Part shown: positions 26,766 through 36,869 of the stretch, piece after piece
Position numbering within the stretch: the first letter of the stretch is position 1
Layout of the letters: the number at the start of each line of letters is the position of its first letter
Assembly (NCBI RefSeq): GCF_002001045.1
Contig: NZ_MUNR01000014.1
Location: forward strand, 186,001 to 250,000
Length of the DNA stretch: 64,000 bases
Source of the DNA: Rhodanobacter sp. C01
GTDB taxonomy: Bacteria > Pseudomonadota > Gammaproteobacteria > Xanthomonadales > Rhodanobacteraceae
Reading direction: 5' to 3'
Program-made: the position numbers and the translations under genes
Notes under the pieces: model-generated
What the model saw: the letters and a program-made list of their open reading frames with translations, nothing else
Told to the model about the DNA's origin: nothing
Databases searched by the model: none

Positions 26766-27548
26766 GTGGCTGAAGTTCTTTTCTACGAGCGTCCCGTGCC
26801 GCTCAACCGCACCGCACACAAGGATCTGCGCCTGAAGGGTCTGCCGACCCTGAAGTTTGCGATGAACGTGCATTCGGTGCCGCTCACTGGTGCCGAGTTC
26901 GGTCTCGCTGCGCGCGATCTGCTGATCGTGTTTGCCGGCAATGACGTCAACGATGCCGGCCCGATCGCGCTGCTGGGCCTGCGCGAAAATGAAAACCTGT
27001 TCGTCGATGCCGATGGCCAGTGGGCGCCGAACAGCTATGTTCCGGCATTTGTGCGGCGTTACCCGTTCGTGCTTGCCGAGAAGCCGGCCGGTCAGGAGGG
27101 TGAGGAACTCACCGTATTCCTCGACGAGCACTACGAGGGCTTCGGCACGGTCGAGGGCGAGCGTCTGTTCAAGGAGGACGGTACGGACACCGAGCTGCTG
27201 ACCAATGCGGTGAGATTTCTCGGCGAGTTCCAGCAGAACATCCAGCGTACCCGCTGGTTCATGGAGCAGCTGCGGAAGCACGACCTGCTGGAGCCACGCA
27301 ACATCCGGCTGCAGAAGGACGGCAAGGACGGTGCGGAAGGTCGCTCGATCAACCTCAACGGCCTGTTCGTGGTCAACGAGGACAAGCTGCGTGCTCTCGA
27401 CGAAAAGACCACCCACGAATTCGCGCGCGAAGGCGTGTTTGGCTGGATCTACGCGCACATCATGTCGTTGGCCAACATCGACCGCCTGACACAGCGTCTC
27501 AGTGTGCGTGAGCAGGCTGAAGCGGCCCGTAGCGCGATCACGAACTGA
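26766..27548 (+). CDS. SapC family protein
   Basis: A 260-residue soluble protein of the SapC family, named after an S-layer-associated protein and frequent in Xanthomonadales and Caulobacterales, often near TonB-dependent receptors. Landmarks are YERPVPLNRTAHKDLRLK near the start, the block PLTGAEFGLAARDLLIVFAG, and ENLFVDADGQWAPNSYVPAF with VRRYPF. There is no signal peptide. The GTG start follows AGAGGT. The leader contains a possible 7-bp hairpin (26705-26741). Here the gene stands alone and ends in a strong terminator. Its biochemical function is unknown. Confidence 0.88.
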   Translation: MAEVLFYERPVPLNRTAHKDLRLKGLPTLKFAMNVHSVPLTGAEFGLAARDLLIVFAGNDVNDAGPIALLGLRENENLFVDADGQWAPNSYVPAFVRRYPFVLAEKPAGQEGEELTVFLDEHYEGFGTVEGERLFKEDGTDTELLTNAVRFLGEFQQNIQRTRWFMEQLRKHDLLEPRNIRLQKDGKDGAEGRSINLNGLFVVNEDKLRALDEKTTHEFAREGVFGWIYAHIMSLANIDRLTQRLSVREQAEAARSAITN

Positions 27549-27622
27549 ACCTGGTTCGAGCCATCGCAGCAAGGCCTGACCGCTGCGATGGAATCGGAAA
27601 CATGCCGTTCGGTGTCTGAAGA

Positions 27623-27651
27623 AAGATGGTGCCCATGCACCATCTTTTTTT
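27623..27651 (+). terminator. Rho-independent terminator after the SapC gene
   Basis: A 10-bp stem (AAGATGGTGC / GCACCATCTT) with loop CCAT is followed by a run of T. It begins 75 bases after the SapC stop and also separates that gene from the convergent GNAT gene. Confidence 0.92.
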
Positions 27652-27679
27652 ATGCTTCGCTTCTTGCAGGCCGCTGTGC

Positions 27680-28153
27680 TCAGCGTACCGGCTTGGCCAG
27701 TCGCAGCAGATCCGGCGCATAACCGGTCGCCTCGTACAGCGCGCGGGCACGCTCGTTGCCGGGAAACACCGCCAGCGTCACCAGCTGGCATTGATGTTCG
27801 CGCGCCCAGCCCTCGGCGTGTGCCAGCAGTGCCTGGCCGACTCCGTTGCCTTCATGTTGTGGCGCCACCGCCAGGTCGGAGATGTGGCAATTGCTGCGGC
27901 CGGTGAAGAAGTCGGCAGTGCGCTGCAGATGGATGAAGCCAACGCGGCTGCCATCCGCATCCTCGGCCACGAACAGGTAGCTGTTCGCCGGCTGGTCTTC
28001 CAGATGCCGCAGCAGGTCGTTGCGGATGCCCTCGACACATTCGTGTCGGCGGCGCCACGGTGGCAGCGTGAAATCCACGAAGCGTGGCACTAGTGAGAGG
28101 ATGAAGTCGTCGTCGTCTTCGGCCAGACGGATCAGCAGGGGAGTAGGGGTCAT
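27680..28153 (-). CDS. GNAT family N-acetyltransferase
   Basis: A 157-residue acetyl-CoA-dependent acyltransferase. The acetyl-CoA-binding motif QHEGNGVGQALLAHAE is near residue 103, preceded by ISDLAVAP (beta-4) and followed by TLAVFPGNERARALYEATGY, the standard motif B ending. The start at 28153 (MTPTPLL) is preferred over the upstream extension, which is Arg/Cys-rich and unlike the family. It is convergent with the SapC gene and divergent from the RNB ribonuclease gene. The substrate, whether a small amine or a protein N-terminus, cannot be told. Confidence 0.87.
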   Translation of the reverse strand: MTPTPLLIRLAEDDDDFILSLVPRFVDFTLPPWRRRHECVEGIRNDLLRHLEDQPANSYLFVAEDADGSRVGFIHLQRTADFFTGRSNCHISDLAVAPQHEGNGVGQALLAHAEGWAREHQCQLVTLAVFPGNERARALYEATGYAPDLLRLAKPVR

Positions 28154-28315
28154 GATGCAGTCGACAGATGCGGGGATGACCCCTTCGTTTCTACACCTGA
28201 GGCAGTGACTGCGAAAGTCCCGGACGGCGCATGTATATTCCGGGCGGTGCAACCACGCGCCGGGCGATATGCTGGCTCCGGATCGTCGCCAACCACCATG
28301 TCAGGAAGATCGCCC

Positions 28316-29752
28316 GTGTCGACCACCCGCCGCATCCGTATCCAGGCCGACGACGATGCACTCGCGCAGGGCATGCGCGACATTCAGGCCGCACTGAAGC
28401 TGCCACTCTCGTTTCCGCCGGAAGTCGAGGCCGCTGCCGCGCAGGCTGCCGCCAATCCACGGCTGCCGGAGCTGGACCGCACCGACCTTGCGCTGATCAC
28501 GATCGATCCGCCGGGTTCGATGGACCTGGACCAGGCAATGTACGTCGAGCGTACCGACGATGGTTATCGCGTCTGCTACGCGATCGCCGATGTTGCCGCA
28601 TTCGTCACGGCCGGCGATCCGGTGGACCTCGAAGCGAACCGACGCGGCGAGACGATGTATGGCGGGGATACCACGATCCCGCTGCACCCGAAAGTGTTGT
28701 CCGAAGGTGCTGCCTCGTTGTTGCCGGGCCAGCTGCGGCCCGCCTTGTTGTGGACGATCGGGCTGGACAAGGGTGGCGAGATCACCGCCATCGACGTGCG
28801 GCGCGCCCGCGTCAGCAGCCGCGCCAGGCTTGACTATGCGGGTGTGCAGCGGCTGATTGACGCCGGCACGGCCGACCCGATGTGGGCGGTGCTGCGTGAG
28901 ATCGGCGAATTGCGCCGACAGCGCGAATTCGCCCGCGGCGGCATCAGCCTGCCGCTGCCCGAGCAGGAAATCGACGTGGTCGACGGTCAGTGGACGCTGG
29001 CATTCCGTGCGCGACTGGCAGTCGAGGACTGGAATGAGCAGATCTCGCTGCTGACCGGCATGGCCGCCGCGCGGTTGATGGTGCAGGCGAAGGTCGGCCT
29101 GTTGCGTACCTTGCCCGAGCCCGAGCCGCAGTCATTGCAGCGGTTGCGCATCACCGCGAAGGCACTCGGCATCGACTGGCCGCTTGCACAGAGTTATCCG
29201 GATTTCATCCGTTCGCTTGACCCGGCGAAAGACATCCATGTCGCGATGCTGACCGCCTGCACCACGGTGCTGCGTGGCGCAGGCTATGTGGCGTTCAATG
29301 GCGAGCTGCCCGCGCAGCCGAAACAGTGGGCGCTGGCGGCGGAATATACCCATGCCACGGCGCCACTGCGCCGTCTGGTCGATCGCTACAACGGCGAAGT
29401 CTGTGTGGCGCTGTGTGCGAAGCAGCCGGTGCCGGCCTGGGCGCTGGCTGCGTTGCCGGGCCTGCCTGCGACGATGCAGGCCTCCGGCCATCGTGCACGC
29501 CAGTATGAGAAGGCTGTGCTCGATCTTGCCGAGGCAGAAGTACTGGCCGGACGCATAGGTGAGACCTTCGCCGGTGCCATCGTCGAGGTCGCACCCAGCG
29601 ATCCCAGGAAAGGTGTCGTCATCGTGCGTGACCCGGCCATCGAGGCCAGTGTTTCCGGGGCATCTGCATTGCCATTGGGCGCCGATGTCGAGGTCAGGCT
29701 GGTCGAAGCGGATCCGGCCACGCGCACCACGTGTTTCGAGCTTGCCGGATAG
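28316..29752 (+). CDS. RNB domain-containing ribonuclease (RNase II-like, short form)
   Basis: A 478-residue exoribonuclease-type protein. The RNB core begins with TIDPPGSMDLDQAM near residue 66, aligned to the RNase II metal site in which the last of four Asp is Gln here. It continues through YAIADVAAF, the GGDTTIPLHPKVLSEGAASL block and YTHATAPLRRLVDRY. There are no N-terminal cold-shock domains, and only a small C-terminal OB-like segment follows. GTG at 28316 is chosen because AGGAAG lies exactly seven bases upstream; ATG at 28298 is the alternative. It probably degrades single-stranded RNA 3' to 5', although the Gln substitution makes the rate uncertain. Confidence 0.88.
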   Translation: MSTTRRIRIQADDDALAQGMRDIQAALKLPLSFPPEVEAAAAQAAANPRLPELDRTDLALITIDPPGSMDLDQAMYVERTDDGYRVCYAIADVAAFVTAGDPVDLEANRRGETMYGGDTTIPLHPKVLSEGAASLLPGQLRPALLWTIGLDKGGEITAIDVRRARVSSRARLDYAGVQRLIDAGTADPMWAVLREIGELRRQREFARGGISLPLPEQEIDVVDGQWTLAFRARLAVEDWNEQISLLTGMAAARLMVQAKVGLLRTLPEPEPQSLQRLRITAKALGIDWPLAQSYPDFIRSLDPAKDIHVAMLTACTTVLRGAGYVAFNGELPAQPKQWALAAEYTHATAPLRRLVDRYNGEVCVALCAKQPVPAWALAALPGLPATMQASGHRARQYEKAVLDLAEAEVLAGRIGETFAGAIVEVAPSDPRKGVVIVRDPAIEASVSGASALPLGADVEVRLVEADPATRTTCFELAG

Positions 29753-29919
29753 CGGGCGGACTGGATTCGGCGGTAGGCGATCAAGCGTTTCCGCGATCCG
29801 GCTGGATGGCACCCGGATTCGGCTCCCTCCTTGCGGATGGGGATCTTGCCGGGCGACAGCCTCGCCAAGGTATCGCGTGCTTCTGTCCGGGTTGGCAAGC
29901 ATATTGCTTCGTCCAAGGC

Positions 29920-30156
29920 ATGAACGATCATGCCTATGACATCTCCTACCTGCTCGAGTCCGAATCGGTCGTGGCCGAGGCACCGGTTCAGCGCGTGATG
30001 AAGGCGGCGCCTGCCGCCCCGCGAAAGCCGAGCCTCGCCGATACGCAGGAAGCCATGGCGCGTGAACTGCTGCAGGCCGCAGATGCCCATGAAGAGCTGA
30101 TCAGGCAGTACCTGCGGATGGGCGGCGACACGCTTCAGGACAGCTCCAGGTATTGA
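29920..30156 (+). CDS. Hypothetical small acidic protein
   Basis: A 78-residue reading frame, MNDHAYDISYLLESESVVAE to LQDSSRY, with an Ala/Pro-rich linker and an amphipathic helix (ADTQEAMARELLQAADAHEE). No family is recognised. The start is uncertain because AAGG lies only one base before the ATG. It is supported by its amino-acid composition and by fitting between the RNB gene and a terminator facing the other way. It could be a false positive. Confidence 0.4.
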   Translation: MNDHAYDISYLLESESVVAEAPVQRVMKAAPAAPRKPSLADTQEAMARELLQAADAHEELIRQYLRMGGDTLQDSSRY

Positions 30157-30245
30157 TGTGCTGCGAGGGGCCGTGAATGATGTCGCTCTTGCGCCATAGG
30201 TGACCAAGCTGGGCACATCCTTGCAGGTCGGTCAGTGCAAGATCC

Positions 30246-30278
30246 AAAAAAAGAGCCCGGGCATGCCCGGGCTCTTTG
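30246..30278 (-). terminator. Rho-independent terminator of the acyl-CoA dehydrogenase operon
   Basis: On the minus strand a near-perfect 13-bp stem (AAAGAGCCCGGGC / GCCCGGGCTCTTT) is followed by a run of seven T. It begins about 20 bases after the stop codon at 30297. Confidence 0.92.
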
Positions 30279-30296
30279 CTGATACTCCAGAGATGC

Positions 30297-32087
<1,791 letters not shown>

Positions 32088-32127
32088 GATGATTCCTTGG
32101 GTGGAAGCTGGCGTCGTGTGTGGGGTG

Positions 32128-32610
32128 TCAGCGGTAGGTGTTGGGGATGCCCGGTACGGGCGAGAGCCAGTCGTTGCCGCTGAAGTCGAAATCGCGCGGC
32201 TGCTTTTCCTGTTCGGGTTTGGCGCTGGCACTGCCGTTGACGCGGTAGCCGAGCGAACCGGCGCTGCCCTTGCCGGCGATGGCATGGAGCGCAACCGTCA
32301 TCGGATCCGTGGGCAGCACGTCTAGATCGATCACGTCACCGTTCAGCGGCGGCACGTCCAGCTCGAAATTCGCATGCAGGCGGATCGGCATCAGGGCGGC
32401 GATCTGCAACTGACCGTCGATCGAGTTGAAATCCATCTCGCCATAGCTGTTGTTCTGGATGCGCACGGTCAGCCGCCACTGGCCGTTCGGCAGGACGACC
32501 AGTTGCTGGATGCTTACCGTAGGCGGGTAGACGCTCTTCTTCGCCGGTCCACAGGCGATCAGACCGGCAGCCACGAAGGCCAGCAGAAAACCGCGCAACA
32601 GTCGTTTCAT
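32128..32610 (-). CDS. Hypothetical lipoprotein
   Basis: A 160-residue protein with an N-terminal signal MKRLLRGFLLAFVAAGLIAC ending in a lipobox, so the mature protein starts at Cys20. The rest is beta-rich (QLVVLPNGQWRLTVRIQNNS, then DFNSIDGQLQIAALMPIRL), like small periplasmic LEA14/WHy-type domains, but no family is firmly recognised. ATG at 32610 follows GAGGAG; a GTG six bases earlier is less likely. It is the first gene of a probable operon with the acyl-CoA dehydrogenase gene and lies directly behind the palindromic operator. Confidence 0.7.
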   Translation of the reverse strand: MKRLLRGFLLAFVAAGLIACGPAKKSVYPPTVSIQQLVVLPNGQWRLTVRIQNNSYGEMDFNSIDGQLQIAALMPIRLHANFELDVPPLNGDVIDLDVLPTDPMTVALHAIAGKGSAGSLGYRVNGSASAKPEQEKQPRDFDFSGNDWLSPVPGIPNTYR

Positions 32611-32619
32611 GGGCACTCC

Positions 32620-32635
32620 TCAAACGATTGTTTGA
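32620..32635. promoter_or_regulatory. PsrA/FadR-like operator palindrome
   Basis: A perfect dyad TCAAAC-GATT-GTTTGA, fitting the G/CAAAC-N2-4-GTTTG/C consensus known for the TetR-family fatty-acid regulator PsrA. It sits 10-25 bases upstream of the lipoprotein start and just downstream of a candidate -10 box, a position suited to repression. Confidence 0.6.
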
Positions 32636-32665
32636 ATCTTAGCCCAGCCGGCATGACAAAGTCAG
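32636..32665 (-). promoter_or_regulatory. Candidate sigma-70 promoter of the lipoprotein/acyl-CoA dehydrogenase operon
   Basis: On the minus strand, CTGACT (-35, 32660-32665) and TAAGAT (-10, 32636-32641) are separated by 18 bases. Each matches four of six consensus positions. The operator at 32620-32635 covers the predicted start site. Confidence 0.4.
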
Positions 32666-32731
32666 CGGCGGTTCCCATTGCGAGGTACAGCGGGCATCAT
32701 CGTGGGCCTTTCCCCGTCTGCAGACTTCTTC

Positions 32732-33199
32732 ATGACCCGTCGCATCGCCGCCCGCCGCTCGCCGATCCACGGCAATGGCGTATTCGCCACTGCCCCGATC
32801 CCCAAAGGCGAGGAGATCATCGAGTACAAGGGCACGTTGCTGACCCATGCCCAAGCCGACGATCTGTACGGAGATGGCGGCGAGACCGGCCACACGTTCC
32901 TGTTCACGCTCAATGACGACTACATCATTGACGCGAACCGGCACGGCAACAGCGCGCGCTGGATCAACCACAGCTGTGCGCCGAACTGCCGCGCCGTGGT
33001 CGAGGAAAGCGCCAGCGGCGATCCGCGCAAGGACCGGGTGGTGATCGAGACGATCCGCGCGATCAAGCCCGGCGAGGAGCTCACCTACGATTACGGCATC
33101 GTGCTCGAGGTGCCGCATACCGCGCGGCTGAAAAAATTGTGGAAGTGCCTGTGCGGCTCGCCGAAGTGCACCGGTACGTTGCTCAAGCCGAAACGGTAG
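32732..33199 (+). CDS. SET domain protein-lysine methyltransferase
   Basis: A 155-residue stand-alone SET domain. Motifs are HGNGVFATAPIPKGEEIIEY near residue 14, RWINHSCAPNC near residue 77, ELTYDYG near residue 116 and a post-SET-like zinc cluster WKCLCGSPKCTGTL at the end. All SAM and lysine-channel signature residues appear present. ATG at 32732 is chosen because MTRRIAARRSPIHG matches the family start. The bacterial substrate is unknown; in other bacteria such proteins methylate nucleoid proteins or host histones. It is divergent from the lipoprotein gene. Confidence 0.88.
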   Translation: MTRRIAARRSPIHGNGVFATAPIPKGEEIIEYKGTLLTHAQADDLYGDGGETGHTFLFTLNDDYIIDANRHGNSARWINHSCAPNCRAVVEESASGDPRKDRVVIETIRAIKPGEELTYDYGIVLEVPHTARLKKLWKCLCGSPKCTGTLLKPKR

Positions 33200-33256
33200 G
33201 CAGCCGCGAAAGGGTCGCGCTCCTGCCGATTCTGCCGCAGGAGAATGCCTGGGTTT

Positions 33257-33766
33257 TCAAACCTGCGTTTCGCCGTCGTAATCGATCGCAACGACCTCGA
33301 TTGACAAATCGCCGGCCGGGCGTTTCCAGATCACCTCGTCATCGATCCGTGCACCGAGCAGCGCCTGCGCCAGTGGCGAGAGATAACTGACCCGGTGCTG
33401 TTCCGCATCGGCCTCGTCCTCGCCGACGATGCAGTAGCGCTGTTCGCCCTCGACGCTGTGCACCGTGACGATCGCGCCGAATGCGACGCGATCCTGCGGC
33501 TGCGACAGCAGATCCACTTCGATCGCACTGTTCACCCGTGCATGGAGCCAGCGCAGTTCCCGTTCCAACGGTGCCAGTTCGTTCTGCTGCATCAGCGTAT
33601 CGCTTGAGGTCTTCAATGCATCGCGCCGCGTGGTGGCTAGCAGCAGCCGGGCCCGCAACTGGGCCAGGCCGCGGGGCGTGACGTAGTTGGGGTGTTCGCT
33701 CAGCGGCAGGTCCGGCAACGCCGGGGCGTCGCCGTCGTCGGATTCCTTGGTGAAGGCTCGGCTCAT
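33257..33766 (-). CDS. GreA/GreB family elongation factor-like protein
   Basis: A 169-residue protein with the two-part Gre plan: an N-terminal coiled coil (residues about 35-95, ARLLLATTRRDALKTSSDTL and onward) and a C-terminal FKBP-like domain (RVAFGAIVTVHSVEGEQRYC, then LSPLAQALLGARIDDEVIW). It begins MSRAFTKE, as GreB-like paralogues do. The GDLSENAEY-type acidic tip that stimulates RNA cleavage in GreA/GreB is not recognisable. AGGAG precedes the ATG. It may bind the RNA polymerase secondary channel with a regulatory rather than cleavage role (inference). Confidence 0.83.
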   Translation of the reverse strand: MSRAFTKESDDGDAPALPDLPLSEHPNYVTPRGLAQLRARLLLATTRRDALKTSSDTLMQQNELAPLERELRWLHARVNSAIEVDLLSQPQDRVAFGAIVTVHSVEGEQRYCIVGEDEADAEQHRVSYLSPLAQALLGARIDDEVIWKRPAGDLSIEVVAIDYDGETQV

Positions 33767-33804
33767 CAATGCTCTCCTGCGGGATGCATCTGGCGGTGAC
33801 CCTG

Positions 33805-34353
33805 TCAGCGCACGACGTTGCCGGGTGCGACCGGCTTGCCGATCCAGCGGGCAGTACCGAGTTGCTGATCGATGATGCGGGCAAGTTGTTCGATCCGTGA
33901 TCGCACTGCATCGGCCGTGGCACCGGTGCAACCGTTGTAGAAATCCACTGTCTTGCTGCCGGCTGCATCGACAATGGTGATCTTCACGCCGGACTGGTCG
34001 CTCATCACCATCTCGCAGCCATCGTCGTGTGAGACATAGCTGTCCCGCATCGAGCGGAACCCGGCCTGGTCGACGGCTGCGAGAATGTTCGCCACCTGCA
34101 TCGGTGTGACGCGGCCATCAGCGTTGTCGGTCTGCACGTGCGCATGGCCTTCGAAGCTGACCCGGCCATCCTGCGTCACGGTCACGGAGTAGCCGGGGCA
34201 ATTGCCGAAGCAGGTGCTGCGCTGCAGGGTGATGCCGGCATCGTGCATGGGTTGATCCCGCCCGGTATCGGCACGCACCACGCCGGCACCAAGCCACGTC
34301 GTGGTGCAGACCAGCAGGCAGCGGATCACGGTGCGGAAGATCGGAATCATCAT
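33805..34353 (-). CDS. DUF6438 domain-containing exported protein
   Basis: A 182-residue protein with a signal peptide (MMIPIFRTVIRCLLVCTTTW, cleavage after VVRA). The conserved block ITLQRSTCFGNCPGYSVTVT followed by DGRVSFEGHAHV is the hallmark of DUF6438, including the Cys pair in CFGNCP. Further Cys (GCEM, NGCTG) may pair in the periplasm. GGAGAG precedes the ATG. The function of the family is unknown. It lies in a minus-strand run behind the EF-G-like gene, 76 bases from that gene's stop. Confidence 0.75.
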   Translation of the reverse strand: MMIPIFRTVIRCLLVCTTTWLGAGVVRADTGRDQPMHDAGITLQRSTCFGNCPGYSVTVTQDGRVSFEGHAHVQTDNADGRVTPMQVANILAAVDQAGFRSMRDSYVSHDDGCEMVMSDQSGVKITIVDAAGSKTVDFYNGCTGATADAVRSRIEQLARIIDQQLGTARWIGKPVAPGNVVR

Positions 34354-34429
34354 GACTCTCCGCCCGTGCGAGCTTCGGGGCCGGCTTGTGCATGCCGCAT
34401 TGGAGCGGCGCTCAAGGAACTGCTGCGCA

Positions 34430-36469
34430 TCAATCTTCCTCCACATGCGGCTTCCATGCCTCGCTGAGCTGCTTCTGCACGCTCGAAGGTACCGCCTCAT
34501 AGTGGCTGAGGTCGAGGCTGTAGCGGCCGCGGCCGCCAGTCATCGACTTCAGTTCGGTGGGATAGTCGATCAATTCGGCCAGTGGCGCCTGCGCCTTGAT
34601 GACCAGCTCGCCGCCGCGCTGGGTGTCGGTGCCCATGATGCGCGCGCGCTTGCCGGCGAGGCCACCGGTGACGTCGCCGACATTGTGCTCGGGAATCGCC
34701 ACCTCGACGTTGACGATCGGCTCGAGCACGGTCGGTCTCGCCTTGCCGACGGCATCGAGAAACGCCTTCTTGCCGGCGCTGACGAAGGCAACCTCCTTCG
34801 AGTCGACCGGATGGTACTTGCCGTCGTACACGGTCACGCGCAGATCCTGCAGCGGATAGCCGGCGATCGCACCGTGCTCCATCGCCTGGCGCACGCCTTT
34901 TTCGATCGCCGGCAGGAACTGGCCCGGAATCACGCCACCCTTCACGGCATCGACGAACTCGAAGCCGGCACCGCGCTCCAGCGGCTCCACACGCAGGAAC
35001 ACCTCGCCGAACTGGCCGGCGCCGCCGGTCTGCTTCTTGTGCCGGTGATGGCCCTCGGCATGGGCGGCGATGGTTTCGCGATAGGCGATGCGTGGCGGGT
35101 GGGTCACTACCTCGACACCGTAGCGTTCGCGCATGCGTTCCAGCATCACTTTCAGATGCAGGTCGGAGAGGCCGCGCACGACCGTCTCGTTCAATTCCTT
35201 GTGATGCTCGACGCGGAAGCACGGATCTTCCTCGGCCAGCCGTGCCAGCGCGTTGGAGAGTTTCTGTTCCTGGCCCTTGTGCTTCGGTTCAAGTGCGAGC
35301 CCATACATGGGCGACGGAAAGGCCAGCGGCGCCAGCGCAATGCGATCCTCGTCATGCGAGTCGTGCAGCACCGCGTCAAAATGGATGTCCTCGATCTTCG
35401 CCACTGCGGCGATGTCGCCGGGAATGGCTGCCGCGATCTCCACGTGCGTCTTGCCCTGCACGCGAAACAGGTGGCCGACCTTGAACGGCTTGCGGCCGTC
35501 GTCGATCAGCAGCTGGCTGTCGCGACGGATCGTGCCCTGCCATACGCGGAACACGCCGAGCTTGCCGACGAAGGGATCGTTGACGATCTTGAACACGTCG
35601 GCGATCACGTGGCTGGCCGGATCGGCGCTGACCGCCAGCGGCTCGCCATCGCCGCGCACGAACGGTGGCGGATTGCCCTCGGCCGGATTCGGTAGCAGCC
35701 GTTCGGCGACTTCCAGCCATTCGCGCACGCCAATGCCGGTGCGCGCGCTGACGAAGCAGATCGGCACCAGATGACCTTCGCGCAGGCATTGCTCGAACGC
35801 ATCGTGCAGCTGCTGCGGCGTCAGTGCGCCTTCGCCGGCGTCGAGGTAGGCGCCCATCATCGTCTCGTTGATCTCGACCACCTGATCGAGAATGCGCTGG
35901 TGCGCCTCGGCCAGCGAGGAGAAATCGGTGGCGCCCTCGCTGTGGAAGAAGCAATCCAGCACGCGCTTGCCGTGACCGGCGGGCAGGTTCACCGGCAGGC
36001 ATTCGCTGCCGAACTCCTCGCGCAGCGCATCCACCAGTGCGGCGAGGTTGGCGCCGTCGAAGTCGATCTTGTTGATCACCAGCATGCGTGCCAGCCCGCG
36101 CGCTTTGGCATGCGCCATCATGCGGCGGGTGCCGTGCTCGATGCCGTTGATCGCATTGACCACGACCGCCACGGTTTCCACTGCCGCCAGCGCGGACAGC
36201 GTGGCGCCGCGGTAATCGGCGTAGCCGGCGGTGTCGATCAGGTTGAGATGGCAGCCGCCGTGGTCGATGTGCGCGACGCAGCTGTCGATGGAATGCGCGC
36301 GTGCCTTTTCCTGGCTGTCGGTATCCGACACGGTGGTGCCGCGCTCGATCGAGCCGGCTGTCTGGATCGCGCCGCCGGCCAGCAGCAGGGCTTCGAACAA
36401 CGTGGTCTTGCCCACGCCGGCATGACCGGTTAGCGCGATGTTGCGGATGCTTTCCGTGTTGTACGACAC
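34430..36469 (-). CDS. Elongation factor G-like translational GTPase
   Basis: A 679-residue GTPase of the EF-G-like group distinct from canonical FusA. G-domain motifs are GHAGVGKTT near residue 16, DTAGYADY near 79 and NKIDFD near 133. Domains II-V follow: VFRVWQGTI in domain II, RVEPLERGAGFEFVDAVKGG in domain IV, and a C-terminal ferredoxin-like domain with GGRGRYSLDLSHYE. GTG at 36469 follows GGGAGGG; the upstream extension to 36601 is rejected. Members of this paralogue group often accompany canonical EF-G and lack a settled role, possibly in ribosome recycling or stress translation. Confidence 0.9.
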   Translation of the reverse strand: MSYNTESIRNIALTGHAGVGKTTLFEALLLAGGAIQTAGSIERGTTVSDTDSQEKARAHSIDSCVAHIDHGGCHLNLIDTAGYADYRGATLSALAAVETVAVVVNAINGIEHGTRRMMAHAKARGLARMLVINKIDFDGANLAALVDALREEFGSECLPVNLPAGHGKRVLDCFFHSEGATDFSSLAEAHQRILDQVVEINETMMGAYLDAGEGALTPQQLHDAFEQCLREGHLVPICFVSARTGIGVREWLEVAERLLPNPAEGNPPPFVRGDGEPLAVSADPASHVIADVFKIVNDPFVGKLGVFRVWQGTIRRDSQLLIDDGRKPFKVGHLFRVQGKTHVEIAAAIPGDIAAVAKIEDIHFDAVLHDSHDEDRIALAPLAFPSPMYGLALEPKHKGQEQKLSNALARLAEEDPCFRVEHHKELNETVVRGLSDLHLKVMLERMRERYGVEVVTHPPRIAYRETIAAHAEGHHRHKKQTGGAGQFGEVFLRVEPLERGAGFEFVDAVKGGVIPGQFLPAIEKGVRQAMEHGAIAGYPLQDLRVTVYDGKYHPVDSKEVAFVSAGKKAFLDAVGKARPTVLEPIVNVEVAIPEHNVGDVTGGLAGKRARIMGTDTQRGGELVIKAQAPLAELIDYPTELKSMTGGRGRYSLDLSHYEAVPSSVQKQLSEAWKPHVEED

Positions 36470-36869
36470 GATGCGACCCTCCCATGACTGGGCGCGGATC
36501 GTGCCGGCATGGACAACGGCGCCGCACGAAGCCGCGCGATGGCGACTGAAGTGACGGGCCGTCATGGTCGTCCATCGCAGGTTCGGGACGAGGGCGGTCA
36601 TGGCGGGGCAGCGGCTGGCGCCGCCCGCCTAGACTTGAGCGAATGCGGGGCGTGGTCAAGCTGCAGTGCGGGGAACCGACGCGGTGTTGCGATGGTCTGT
36701 CATGGGCACGTGAAACCGCGTGAATCCACGAGTCCTCCCGCGTTCAAGCGCCATCCGGCATTCTGCCGACCATCATCCGTTTCGCCGAGGTGTCGTCATC
36801 GCTCATTCGCTGCAGGTCGAACAGCGCGGCCCGCCGTCGCCGGACGATGGCGGCCCGCGGCGTGGACTG
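36470..36869. other. Divergent intergenic region
   Basis: A 400-base gap between the EF-G-like gene and the first TonB-like gene. The frame of the latter is open from 36720, but the first 50 codons are Arg/Pro/His-rich and unlike an N-terminal cytoplasmic tail, so they are treated as leader. No terminator or clear promoter consensus was found. Confidence 0.5.

Noticed and set aside
36720-36869. Earlier GTG start for the first TonB-like protein
   Set aside because: The added 50 residues are Arg/Pro/His-rich and do not resemble the short basic tail of the paralogue. It cannot be fully excluded.
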